From Limnovirga soli (GTDB taxonomy: Bacteria > Bacteroidota > Bacteroidia > Chitinophagales > Chitinophagaceae), in assembly GCF_013106755.1 (NCBI RefSeq), contig NZ_WHPF01000005.1, positions 186,001-250,000 on the forward strand: a DNA stretch of 64,000 bases, read 5' to 3'. Under the pieces are notes generated by a model. That model saw only the letters and a program-made list of their open reading frames with translations, was not told the origin of the DNA and did not search any database. Below, piece by piece: positions 1 through 8,205 of the stretch. Positions within the stretch are counted from its first letter, which is position 1; each line of letters begins with the position of its first letter. A program made the position numbers and the translations under genes.

Positions 1-324
1 AGTCGGCTTATCTTTATTATAAAATACAGTTACCGTATCGCCCTTTTTATATTGACCTGGGTAAGATAATTGAAAATCCTGTTCTATAGGGCCGGTAATC
101 CATTCTTTTTGGCGGGTTACAAATCTGATAATTATTGTATCGTTTGCACTATTATCACCCGATGAGATATTTGACGATCCCTCAAATACAATACCTTCTA
201 CACTTTCGCCTGTTTCAAATAATTTATTTTTTGCAGGTTTAAAAAACATTGAGAATAAAAATATTAAGATACCAAACGCAATTAATAAATAGGGCGTATA
301 AGGCTGTAGTAATGCTTCGGGCAT
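1..324 (-). CDS. DUF3592-like membrane protein, 3' part missing
   Basis: The first 108 codons are visible, starting at the ATG at 324-322; the rest lies outside the window. Residues about 10-28 form one hydrophobic membrane helix (PYLLIAFGILIFLFSMFF). A soluble beta-rich stretch follows, with GESVEGIVFEG and, later, VTVFYNKDKP. The layout of one helix followed by a GE.VEG.V strand and a closing V.V.YN..KP strand matches DUF3592 proteins, whose biochemical role is unknown. The family assignment rests on pattern recognition only. A copy of the dispersed 70-bp element lies about 115 bp upstream of the start. Confidence 0.6.
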   Translation of the reverse strand, partial: MPEALLQPYTPYLLIAFGILIFLFSMFFKPAKNKLFETGESVEGIVFEGSSNISSGDNSANDTIIIRFVTRQKEWITGPIEQDFQLSYPGQYKKGDTVTVFYNKDKPT

Positions 325-439
325 ATGCGTTTATTTTAAAAGATATATTTAAATGGTTTGTTTAAATTGAGAACAACGCTTATTGAAACTAATTAATTTT
401 TCAATGCTAGCACCTATCATTTAAAAAGCCTGTTAACTG

Positions 440-510
440 GCTGCATAGCATTACCGGCAGTACAAGAGTGCGACGCAAGTGCTGCTGCTACCTGTATTGC
501 AGCCGGGTAC
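440..510 (+). repeat. Dispersed 70-bp element, copy 1 (type A core)
   Basis: The core at 460-479 reads exactly GTACAAGAGTGCGACGCAAG. The left end is GCTGCATAG and the right end GCCGGGTAC. This copy shows the full unit layout (20 + 20 + 31 nt). It lies between the ends of two minus-strand genes. Confidence 0.85.
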
Positions 511-526
511 ATTATGTAAGCTTCCC

Positions 527-2881
527 TTATTTTTTTAACAGGTTTTGATTAAATAGTTGCAGTATACGTTTGTACTCATCCGTCCAACTGGAGGGTTCTA
601 TAAAACTGTGGTCTTCAACAGGGTAAGAGGCCAGCTCCCAGTTATTTTTTCCCAGTTCTATAAGGCGCTGCGCCAGGCGAACAGCATCCTGGTAATGCAC
701 ATTTACATCAACCATACCATGACAAATAAGCAAATGATTTTCAAGCCCAGCAGCAAAGTTAATGGGAGAGGAACGCTGGTAGGCAATACTATCGTTATAA
801 GGTTGATTTAAGATGGCAGATGTATAGCCATCATCGTAATGCCCCCAATCAGTTACAGGTCTTAAAGCTGCCCCGGCTTTAAATACATTGGGCTGGGTAA
901 AAAGTGCCATCAACGTCATAAACCCACCATAACTGCCGCCATACATGCCAATACGATTTGGATCAATACCATATGCTTTTACCAGGTAATTGGCAGCGTC
1001 TACTTCATCGTTAAGGTCTTTACCACCCATATAACGATATATGGCTGTACGCCAGTTCCGGCCATAGCCTGCACTGGCCTGGTAATCTATATCAATTACA
1101 GTATAGCCTTTATCGGCCAGCAGGTTATTAAACATAAACTCGTGATAATAATAACTCCAGCCATAGGTAACATTTTGCAGGTATCCGGCACCATGTACAA
1201 ATATTACAGCGGCTTTATTTTTGGTAGCTTTTACAGGCTCATAAATACGGGCATATACGGGCATGCCATCCCTGTTGGTAAAGCTGATAATTTTTGTATC
1301 ACGCCAAGGGTAGGCTTTCCATTCATCGCTCATGGCTTTGTTGGTAACCTGCAGTGGTTTTGCGCCGGGTGCATTTTCCTGTACATATAATTCCCATGGT
1401 TTGTTTTGGTAGGAATAGCGGTAAGCAATATATTTTTCATCAGGGGATATGCTTATTTCGTAACCACCGGTAAGCGAAGTAATTTTTTGTTTGTTACTGC
1501 CATCGGTATTAATGCGATAAACACTTTGTTTACCGGGGTGTTCTTCGTTGCTGATGATGTAAAAATATTGTTTATCGCGGCTTAGCCTGGCTTCCTGAAT
1601 TTCGTAATTGCCCTGTGTGATTTGCTTTTTGGTTTGGGTGTTTATATCAACCACATACAAATGGCTATAACCGCTGGATTCGCTTTGAAAATAAAAACTA
1701 TGATCATTTACCCAACCTGTATTGGTGCTACCTACCCAGGCAATACCCGGGCCTGCAATCCAGGCTTCATCACGTTGATGATCGAGTAATTGCAGTTCGC
1801 CTGTGGCTGCATTTAATTGCATTAGCCAGCGGTCTTTAAAATCCTGGGAAAAAATATCCAGCACTGCGGCAGTGCCTGTTTGGTTCCAGCTAACAGCATA
1901 CACATATACATCACGTGGCTTGCGTACGGTATCGCTAAATTTTGCCGGATAATCCTTTGTATAATCGGGTTGCACGGTTATACCGGGTAAAGCATCTGTT
2001 TTAATTAATATGGCCGTATTATGCCATGTATCAAAAACATAGCAGGCATATTTGCCCTGGGGCACACCTGCTTTTCCACGGGTACTAATATTGGTGGTAT
2101 AGCCCGAGGCAGTTATATAATCCGGCACATTGGCAATTGTTGCATTGGATGGGGCATCAACCAGATTATAGGTAAAAAATCTGCCATCCGGACTAACCTG
2201 TAAACTTTCCAGATTACTATTACCTGTGTATATTACGGGGATGCTATCTGCATGCTTAACCGCTTTTAAAAAATTGGTACGTGCCTCTTTTTGCTCCTTA
2301 CGCTGAAGTAAAATATCAGAGGTGCTAAGTTGTTGTTGTTGTAACCAGGCGTCCTGTTCCCCTGGTTTTTTTGATGCAGGTTGCTCCTTTTGTATATCTG
2401 CCAGCTGCTTTGTAAAACCGGTTGCAATATTCCATGAAAAAAGTGTGTTGCCGCTTTGGTAGACAATACAACTATCATTCAAAATAAAATAAGGGTTGTA
2501 TTCTGCTTCTGCTGTTTGTGTAATACGAGTTAGGTGGCTGGTAGCAATATCCATCAAATACAAATCTGCCTTAAAATCGAATGCTATTTTAGTATGGGCC
2601 TGGTTATAAACACCATTGGCAATTGCTTTTACCATTTGGGCATTGTTATATGTTTCTTTATTAATGGAGGCATTTTGCATTGAATAACTATAGGCAGAAT
2701 CGCTTACAGATTTGGTTGGGTTCCAGTTAAAATAAATGGCAGAATTATCGTAACGCCATACAATATTGGTGGGCGATGTGCCAATCCATTTGGCATCCTG
2801 CATAATTTTTTCTACAGTTAGTGTTTGTGCATGGGCTATTTGGCTGGCCAGTATAAAAACAAGGATAGCGTATTTTTTCAT
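527..2881 (-). CDS. Secreted S9 family prolyl oligopeptidase (DPP IV-like)
   Basis: This is a 784-residue serine peptidase that releases dipeptides or cleaves after proline; it should be exported to the periplasm or cell surface. Residues 1-19 form a signal peptide ending AHAQ. Residues about 30-520 contain repeated WD40-like beta-propeller blades (SRDKQYFYIIS, SPDEKYIAYRY). The alpha/beta hydrolase domain occupies about 540-784, with the nucleophile Ser650 in GGSYGG, Asp725 in HGMVDVNVH and His758 in VEDHSF. The length is usual for the family. It is a single gene, flanked on both sides by spacers carrying the dispersed element. The family and catalytic triad are clear; the exact substrate is not. 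Confidence 0.93.
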   Translation of the reverse strand: MKKYAILVFILASQIAHAQTLTVEKIMQDAKWIGTSPTNIVWRYDNSAIYFNWNPTKSVSDSAYSYSMQNASINKETYNNAQMVKAIANGVYNQAHTKIAFDFKADLYLMDIATSHLTRITQTAEAEYNPYFILNDSCIVYQSGNTLFSWNIATGFTKQLADIQKEQPASKKPGEQDAWLQQQQLSTSDILLQRKEQKEARTNFLKAVKHADSIPVIYTGNSNLESLQVSPDGRFFTYNLVDAPSNATIANVPDYITASGYTTNISTRGKAGVPQGKYACYVFDTWHNTAILIKTDALPGITVQPDYTKDYPAKFSDTVRKPRDVYVYAVSWNQTGTAAVLDIFSQDFKDRWLMQLNAATGELQLLDHQRDEAWIAGPGIAWVGSTNTGWVNDHSFYFQSESSGYSHLYVVDINTQTKKQITQGNYEIQEARLSRDKQYFYIISNEEHPGKQSVYRINTDGSNKQKITSLTGGYEISISPDEKYIAYRYSYQNKPWELYVQENAPGAKPLQVTNKAMSDEWKAYPWRDTKIISFTNRDGMPVYARIYEPVKATKNKAAVIFVHGAGYLQNVTYGWSYYYHEFMFNNLLADKGYTVIDIDYQASAGYGRNWRTAIYRYMGGKDLNDEVDAANYLVKAYGIDPNRIGMYGGSYGGFMTLMALFTQPNVFKAGAALRPVTDWGHYDDGYTSAILNQPYNDSIAYQRSSPINFAAGLENHLLICHGMVDVNVHYQDAVRLAQRLIELGKNNWELASYPVEDHSFIEPSSWTDEYKRILQLFNQNLLKK

Positions 2882-2938
2882 AACAATATTTAAGTCAATA
2901 AATCTATAGCATGTAGTTCAAACACAATTTATTTTTTT

Positions 2939-3009
2939 GTTGCCGGCAGCAGATTATTTATGTGGCTTTACTTGCGTCGCACACTTGTAGGGTTAAATAA
3001 TAGCTCAGC
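2939..3009 (-). repeat. Dispersed 70-bp element, copy 2 (type A)
   Basis: The core on the minus strand is at 2971-2990, with a TAAAGCC start to the tail. It forms an inverted pair with copy 3, about 145 bp away, and both lie in the spacer between the S9 peptidase and chrA. Confidence 0.8.
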
Positions 3010-3116
3010 TTTTAAAAGGTTTAATAATAAAGAACCATATATAACAGCTGCCAATACATGTTTAATGTAGTTGTTTTGAAAAATATTTCACATACTTAGG
3101 TTTTGGCTGTATAAAA

Positions 3117-3187
3117 GCTGCAAAGTATTACCACCGTACAAGTGTGCGACGCAAGTAAAGCCCATTATTACCACCACTGCCTGGCTT
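3117..3187 (+). repeat. Dispersed 70-bp element, copy 3 (type A)
   Basis: The core is at 3136-3155 (GTACAAGTGTGCGACGCAAG), with left end GCTGCAAAG. The right end (GCCTGGCTTA) runs into the chrA stop codon at 3186-3188, so the element forms the 3' end of that gene. Confidence 0.82.
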
Positions 3188-4367
3188 ATAAAAGTTTTAG
3201 TAATACCCCTAATATGGCTGCCACCAGTATAATTTGCGGCTCCTGAATTTTTTTTATGTACAATAATGCCAACACTGTTGCAACAGCTATTGCGGCCGTT
3301 GGTATATCTACAATAGAACGCATGGCAATTACTACCACTGCCCCCACCAAAGCACCAATTACGGCTGCGGTAATACCATCTACAAAAGCTTTGATGGATG
3401 CGTTTTTGGCAATTTTTTTAAAATAGGGCGCCGGTATAACGGTAAACAAATAACAAGGTAAAAATGTAGCCAGTGCTGCCACGCAGGCACCCGGAAAACC
3501 AGCTACCAAATAACCTATAAAGCCCACCGTTATAACCACCGGGCCAGGTGTAATCATGGCTACTGCAACAGCATCAACAAACTGGTGTTCGTTTAACCAG
3601 CCATATTCTGTAACCACACCGCCATGTAAAAATGGGACAATAGCTAGTCCGCTACCAAAAACAAATGCGCCGGCCTTGGTAAAAAACCAGGCAATTTGTA
3701 TTAGGGTGCTGCTGCTATAATCCCAAAAGCCAATACCAGTTAGTAAAAAAGAGGGTAATGCCTGTGGCTTTTTAAGCCAGGCAGGTGGTGCTTTTATAAT
3801 CATATATATAAATCCGGCAGCTACAAATAAAAGCACTTCCTCTGTTTGAGTAATTACGGTAATGGCAAGTGCTACCAAATAAAATAGCCAGAGTATCCAT
3901 TTTTCCTGTATAGCTTTCCACGAAAATTTACTTACCGATTTTGTGGTAAGTTTATACGAACTCATACCAATTATACCAATAACAGCGGCACCCACACCAT
4001 AAAATACAGCCTGCATCCAGCTAATGCCACCATACAGTTTATATACTATGCCCAATACCACCACCATTAAAAAAGAAGGTATTACAAAAGCCAATCCCAC
4101 CAGGGTGGCGCCCAATACACCATAATGCACAAAACCAATATAAATACCCAATTGCGCTGCCAAAGGGCCGGGTGCCAATTGGGCCAATGCCAGGCCTTCC
4201 TTATATTCTTCTTCGCTAATCCACTTACGTTTTTCTACCAGGTCTCTTTGCATATACCCTACCAGCGCCACGGGGCCACCAAAACCAGAATAGCCCAGTT
4301 GTAAAAAATAGAGTACCAGTTGTTTAAGCGAGTAAACAGGCTTAGTCGTTGTTGTATTTAACTCCAT
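3186..4367 (-). CDS. chrA: Chromate efflux transporter, two-domain CHR family
   Basis: This inner-membrane protein of 393 residues exports chromate. It has two homologous CHR halves. The N-terminal half carries GYSGFGGPVALVGYM and the conserved LALAQLAPGPLAAQ. The C-terminal half carries FVFGSGLAIVPFLHGGVV and MITPGPVVITVGF. About ten hydrophobic segments are visible. A start at 4367 (MELNTTTTKP) is preferred over the longer reading frame to 4418, whose extra residues have no family support. It is last in a likely operon with a rhodanese and a ChrB-domain regulator, which supports chromate rather than sulfate as substrate. The stop codon lies inside a dispersed element. Confidence 0.92.
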   Translation of the reverse strand: MELNTTTTKPVYSLKQLVLYFLQLGYSGFGGPVALVGYMQRDLVEKRKWISEEEYKEGLALAQLAPGPLAAQLGIYIGFVHYGVLGATLVGLAFVIPSFLMVVVLGIVYKLYGGISWMQAVFYGVGAAVIGIIGMSSYKLTTKSVSKFSWKAIQEKWILWLFYLVALAITVITQTEEVLLFVAAGFIYMIIKAPPAWLKKPQALPSFLLTGIGFWDYSSSTLIQIAWFFTKAGAFVFGSGLAIVPFLHGGVVTEYGWLNEHQFVDAVAVAMITPGPVVITVGFIGYLVAGFPGACVAALATFLPCYLFTVIPAPYFKKIAKNASIKAFVDGITAAVIGALVGAVVVIAMRSIVDIPTAAIAVATVLALLYIKKIQEPQIILVAAILGVLLKLL

Positions 4368-4396
4368 AATACATTGTTTTAAAGTAATTTTTTTGT

Positions 4397-4466
4397 GAGC
4401 CAGGCAACGCTGCAACAATTAAGCATATTTGCGTCGCACTCTTGTACGTTCGGTTATTAATTTGGC
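4397..4466 (-). repeat. Dispersed 70-bp element, copy 4 (type A)
   Basis: The core is at 4429-4447, one base shorter than the usual 20. The right end is GCCTGGCTC; the left end has lost the GCTGC motif. It fills most of the spacer between the rhodanese stop and the chrA start. Confidence 0.75.
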
Positions 4467-4480
4467 AATGCGAATCTATA

Positions 4481-4780
4481 TTATGGTTGTAGCCATCCCA
4501 ATGTACCACCTGCCAGATAATACACTTTTAAGAAACCTGCATTTGTAAATACATCAGTAGCATTTTGAGACCGTTCATGGCCCTTATTACATACACATAC
4601 AATCATATCATCCTTAGAAAACTGTGGAGTATTAGCTTCAATGGTTTCTACAGGCAAATTGATAGCGCCCGGTATATGTTGTTTCTCAAATTCCGCGGAA
4701 GAGCGGATATCCACAAGATGCAGTAATATATTTTGTTGTTTAAGTGCTTCTATCTGTTCTTTAGCAATTGATTGTGGCAT
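4481..4780 (-). CDS. Single-domain rhodanese-like sulfurtransferase
   Basis: This is a 99-residue cytoplasmic protein. It has the rhodanese entry motif VDIRSSAEFEKQHIPGAINLP and an active-site loop CNKGHER starting at Cys64, which would carry the persulfide. The closing motif YYLAGGTLGWLQP is also typical. It lies between a ChrB-domain regulator (83 bp upstream) and ChrA (113 bp downstream). Rhodanese genes often accompany chrA, where they may help with thiol redox stress, but that role here is inferred from position only. Confidence 0.9.
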   Translation of the reverse strand: MPQSIAKEQIEALKQQNILLHLVDIRSSAEFEKQHIPGAINLPVETIEANTPQFSKDDMIVCVCNKGHERSQNATDVFTNAGFLKVYYLAGGTLGWLQP

Positions 4781-4863
4781 AATGTAAACATCTATTTATT
4801 ATATGCAAACAAATTACAATCTCCTCATCAGAAATAGCATACAATTTACTTTTTGTACAGATA

Positions 4864-5700
4864 CTACTTTTTTACTAATGCTTTACGGTAAGCTGAAGGG
4901 TTTTTGCCCGTATGCTTTTTAAAAATACGCGTAAAATGGCTTTGATCGCTAAAGCCGGTGAGATAGGCAATATCCGTAAGGGTATAATCAGGGTTTTGAA
5001 AAAGGTCGATGGCTTTTTCGATGCGTTGTTTGCGCAAATAATCTCCAAAGGATAGGTTATCAAAATATTTAGAAAATTCTCTTGACAGATAGGCAGCATT
5101 TACCTCAAGGTCTTTAGAAATTTCCTTTAGGCTTATATTGGTATCTATCTGGTCTTGCATCAACTCCTTTAGTTCTTTTACCCAGGCAGGTATTTTTTTG
5201 CCTTTGCTCTTTTTGTCCAGATAAGTATGGTATACTTCGAGCAGCAATTTTTCAAAGGGTTGCTGGGTGTGTTTTTCTTTATAATGGTATTTTGCCCAGC
5301 TATAAAGGGCATCATAGATTATCATGCCTTGTTGCAATTGCTCCTGATCGTTGATATAATTGTGTGATAAACCGGCAGAAATAGCCCATAAACCCGGGGC
5401 TTCTGCTGCCAGCTGGTGCCTGTCGGTATCTGCTGCACGAACAATAACTGCGATGATATCAATCGCCGGGTCTTTAATATTATATTCTTTAATAATGGCA
5501 TCAAAAGTGCAATATTCATTGTAATGGGTAAGATGGGCGCCGGGTACATCAAATGGAATGGCATCGAGTTCCCGGGCAGCAGGCAACACCTGATCAAATG
5601 GTACATACAGAAATTCTGCCTGGGCATCTACCATTTTTTTTATAAGCCATGGACAGGCAATACGGTCAATTTTGGGGCGTTCTCTGGTAATCCATTTCAT
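4864..5700 (-). CDS. ChrB-domain protein fused to an AraC-type DNA-binding domain
   Basis: This is a 278-residue protein. Residues about 1-150 match the C-terminal domain of the chromate-resistance protein ChrB (start MKWITRERPKIDRIACPWLI, then FLYVPFDQV and IPFDVPGAHLTHY). Residues about 180-278 form an AraC-type double helix-turn-helix (DLEVNAAYLSREFSKYF, then DYTLTDIAYLTGFSDQSHF and FKKHTGKNPSAYRK). It probably acts as a one-component regulator of the rhodanese-chrA genes downstream, with the ChrB part sensing chromate. A start at 5700 is chosen because ChrB domains begin at W.TRERPK; the open frame extends to 5733 without family support. ChrB itself usually has a different N-terminal regulatory domain. 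Confidence 0.85.
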   Translation of the reverse strand: MKWITRERPKIDRIACPWLIKKMVDAQAEFLYVPFDQVLPAARELDAIPFDVPGAHLTHYNEYCTFDAIIKEYNIKDPAIDIIAVIVRAADTDRHQLAAEAPGLWAISAGLSHNYINDQEQLQQGMIIYDALYSWAKYHYKEKHTQQPFEKLLLEVYHTYLDKKSKGKKIPAWVKELKELMQDQIDTNISLKEISKDLEVNAAYLSREFSKYFDNLSFGDYLRKQRIEKAIDLFQNPDYTLTDIAYLTGFSDQSHFTRIFKKHTGKNPSAYRKALVKK

Positions 5701-5851
5701 AAAATATAGTAGTAAATACCCCGTAATATACATAGCAATTAACGATTTTGGCTATTGACGGGATGTTTAACCAGCAACGCAGTGTAGGCAGAGTAGCAAC
5801 AAAAAACAGCATACCTCGGTAAAATGATGCTTTACTAATTGCCTTTTTACA

Positions 5852-5921
5852 GCTGCCCAATGCCCGGAACGTACAAGTGAGTGACACAAGCGGCGCTGCC
5901 ACAGGCAGTTATGCCGGTAAC
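5852..5921 (+). repeat. Dispersed 70-bp element, copy 5 (type C core)
   Basis: The core at 5871-5890 reads GTACAAGTGAGTGACACAAG. Two changes relative to type A convert GCG-A-CGC to GTG-A-CAC and keep the small inverted repeat. Left end GCTGCCC, tail CGGCGCTGCC, right end GCCGGTAAC. It lies in the divergent spacer before typA. Confidence 0.78.
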
Positions 5922-5942
5922 ATAATATTCACAGGGCTGCCC

Positions 5943-5972
5943 TTGCTCCTCCGCCTGAAATGCTTACCTTTG
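5943..5972 (+). promoter_or_regulatory. Probable typA promoter, Bacteroidota -33/-7 type
   Basis: TTG at 5943-5945 is followed after 19 nt by TACCTTTG at 5965-5972. This matches the Bacteroidota -7 consensus TAnnTTTG and its usual spacing. Transcription would begin near 5979, leaving a leader of about 85 nt before typA. Confidence 0.6.
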
Positions 5973-6065
5973 CACACTTAAATTAAAAGACTTTCGTTAA
6001 AGCAACGGCTGTAAGCATTGTATTTATTACATTTCGCTTAAAGCTTACAGCTAAAAGCATCAATT

Positions 6066-7877
6066 ATGGAAATAAGAAATATCGCAATTATTGCGCACGT
6101 TGACCATGGTAAAACCACACTGGTGGATAAAATTTTGCACACCACCAAAGTTTTTAGAGAAAACCAGGATACTGGTGATCTTATCATGGACAATAATGAC
6201 CTGGAACGTGAAAGAGGGATTACTATTTTTAGTAAAAACGCATCAGTAACTTATAAAGGTGTAAAAATCAATGTTATAGATACTCCGGGCCACAGTGATT
6301 TTGGTGGTGAAGTAGAACGTGTACTTAAAATGGCCGATGGTGTATTATTGCTGGTAGATGCTTTTGAAGGCCCCATGCCCCAAACCCGTTTTGTATTGCA
6401 AAAAGCATTACACCTTAACCTGAAACCAATTGTAATTATTAATAAAGTAGATAAACCCAATTGCCGCCCGGATGAAGTGCATGATGCGGTTTTTGAATTA
6501 TTCTTTAACCTGGATGCTACTGAAGAACAATTGGATTTCCCTACTTTTTATGGTAGTGGTAAAAATGGCTGGTTCAATAATTCTTTAACCCAATGTGAAG
6601 ATATTACCCCGCTTTTGGATGGTATTATTAAATATGTACCACCGCCAACAATTAACGAAGGTGCTTTGCAAATGCAGATTACATCGTTGGATTATTCTTC
6701 TTTCCTTGGCCGTATTGCCATTGGTAAAGTTGCCCGTGGTGTAATAAATGAAGGACAAAATATAGCTTTAATGCAGGCCGATGGCAGCATTAAGCGTATG
6801 AAAGTACGTGAGCTTTATGTGTTTGAAGGAATGGGTAAAAGAAAAGTAACCGAAGTTGTGTGTGGTGATCTTTGTGCCGTTGTTGGTTTAGACGAATTTA
6901 ATATTGGCGATACCATTGCCGATTTGGAAAACCCTGAGGCTTTACCCGTTATTAGTGTAGATGAGCCTACCATGAGTATGCTTTTCAGCATCAATAACTC
7001 GCCTTTCTTTGGTAAAGATGGCAAGTTTGTAACCAGCCGTCACTTAAGAGACAGGTTAATGAAAGAAACTGAGAAAAACCTGGCTCTTCGTGTAGAAGAT
7101 ACCGATGAAGCAGATAGTTTTCTGGTGTATGGACGTGGTATTTTGCACCTGGGTATTTTAATAGAAACCATGCGCCGCGAAGGTTATGAGTTAACCGTTG
7201 GCCAGCCACAGGTATTGGTAAAAACCATAGATGGTAAAAAATGTGAGCCTTATGAAATACTGGTGGTAGATGTTCCATCTGAATTCAGTGGCAGGGTAAT
7301 TGACCTTGTAACTCAGCGTAAAGGCGAAATGCATATTATGGAAAGCAAGGGCGAAATGCAGCACCTTGAATTTGAAATACCGTCAAGAGGTTTAATTGGC
7401 TTACGTTCCAATATGCTTACCAATACTGCTGGTGAAGCCGTTATGGCACACCGCTTTAATGAATATAAACCCTGGAAAGGACCCATCCCCGGCAGAAATA
7501 ATGGGGTGTTAATTTCTAAAAATCAGGAACGCACCACCGGTTACTCTATTGATAAATTACAGGATCGTGGTACTTTCTTTGTTGATCCGGGTGAAGAGGT
7601 TTATGTTGGACAAATTATCGCCGAGCATATTAAGCCAGGCGATCTTATTGTAAATGCCACAGAGCCTAAAAAATTAACCAACCACCGTGCAAGCGGTAGT
7701 GATGATGCTTCCCGCATTGCACCAAAAACATTAATGACGCTGGAAGAATGTATGGAATACATTCAACAGGATGAGTGTATTGAGGTAACACCTAAAAACA
7801 TTCGTATGCGTAAAGTAATATTGAATGAGGATGACAGGAAGAAAGTATCTAAAAGCATGAAATCTGAAATGGTATAA
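6066..7877 (+). CDS. typA: Translational GTPase TypA/BipA
   Basis: This 603-residue ribosome-associated GTPase of the EF-G family assists ribosome assembly and stress or low-temperature adaptation. The G domain has G1 [11 protein letters not shown]3 [14 protein letters not shown] and G4 NKVD. Elongation-factor domains II, III and V and the TypA-specific C-terminal domain follow ([36 protein letters not shown]). The length is typical. It is monocistronic, with a promoter upstream and a strong hairpin terminator just after the stop. Confidence 0.98.
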   Translation: MEIRNIAIIAHVDHGKTTLVDKILHTTKVFRENQDTGDLIMDNNDLERERGITIFSKNASVTYKGVKINVIDTPGHSDFGGEVERVLKMADGVLLLVDAFEGPMPQTRFVLQKALHLNLKPIVIINKVDKPNCRPDEVHDAVFELFFNLDATEEQLDFPTFYGSGKNGWFNNSLTQCEDITPLLDGIIKYVPPPTINEGALQMQITSLDYSSFLGRIAIGKVARGVINEGQNIALMQADGSIKRMKVRELYVFEGMGKRKVTEVVCGDLCAVVGLDEFNIGDTIADLENPEALPVISVDEPTMSMLFSINNSPFFGKDGKFVTSRHLRDRLMKETEKNLALRVEDTDEADSFLVYGRGILHLGILIETMRREGYELTVGQPQVLVKTIDGKKCEPYEILVVDVPSEFSGRVIDLVTQRKGEMHIMESKGEMQHLEFEIPSRGLIGLRSNMLTNTAGEAVMAHRFNEYKPWKGPIPGRNNGVLISKNQERTTGYSIDKLQDRGTFFVDPGEEVYVGQIIAEHIKPGDLIVNATEPKKLTNHRASGSDDASRIAPKTLMTLEECMEYIQQDECIEVTPKNIRMRKVILNEDDRKKVSKSMKSEMV

Positions 7878-7896
7878 AAACCATCTACAATAATCA

Positions 7897-7926
7897 AAAG
7901 CCATCGTAATTACGGTGGCTTTTTTT
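7897..7926 (+). terminator. Rho-independent terminator of typA
   Basis: The stem AAGCCATCGTAA pairs with TTACGGTGGCTT, and a run of T follows. It lies about 20 bp after the typA stop. Confidence 0.88.
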
Positions 7927-7967
7927 ATGCAATTCTACCGTGCTTATGTTATAATGAAGTATTTTTT

Positions 7968-8040
7968 TGATGTCAGCTTTGGTACATGTAGCAGCTACAC
8001 TTGCCACGCTCGGTTCAAGGTTCCTCTTTCATGCCAACAG
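7968..8040 (-). repeat. Dispersed element, copy 6 (type B core, partly decayed)
   Basis: The minus-strand core at 8000-8019 contains TGAACCGAGCGTGGCAAG. The left-end side shows GTTGGCATGAAAGAGG, as in other B copies. The GCCGGG right end is not recognisable. Confidence 0.65.
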
Positions 8041-8101
8041 TTAAAAACTACAGGGCATTGCTAAAAATATGCAGGTTGTTTTACTCACCCCCGCAAATAA
8101 A

Positions 8102-8129
8102 ATGGCCCGGTTAAACAACCAGGCCATCA
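8102..8129 (-). terminator. Possible terminator of the acyl-CoA dehydrogenase gene
   Basis: The hairpin GGCCTGGTT-(GTTT)-AACCGGGCC is read on the minus strand and followed by an A/T-rich tract, about 77 bp after the stop codon. The T run is imperfect. Confidence 0.5.
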
Positions 8130-8205
8130 TAATCAAACCACCAAACATCTTATAAAAAAAGTCTTATTCGTTCACCTTAGCCCATTTAATAATCATTCAA
8201 CTGCT

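Noticed and set aside
2939-3187. Element pairs as simple transcription terminators
   Set aside because: Cores are not followed by T runs, copies also lie inside coding frames and in divergent spacers, and separate canonical hairpin terminators are present at many of the same genes.
5666-5902. Small minus-strand frame upstream of the ChrB-AraC gene
   Set aside because: It overlaps the true start region and the divergent spacer; the composition is not protein-like and no motif is seen.
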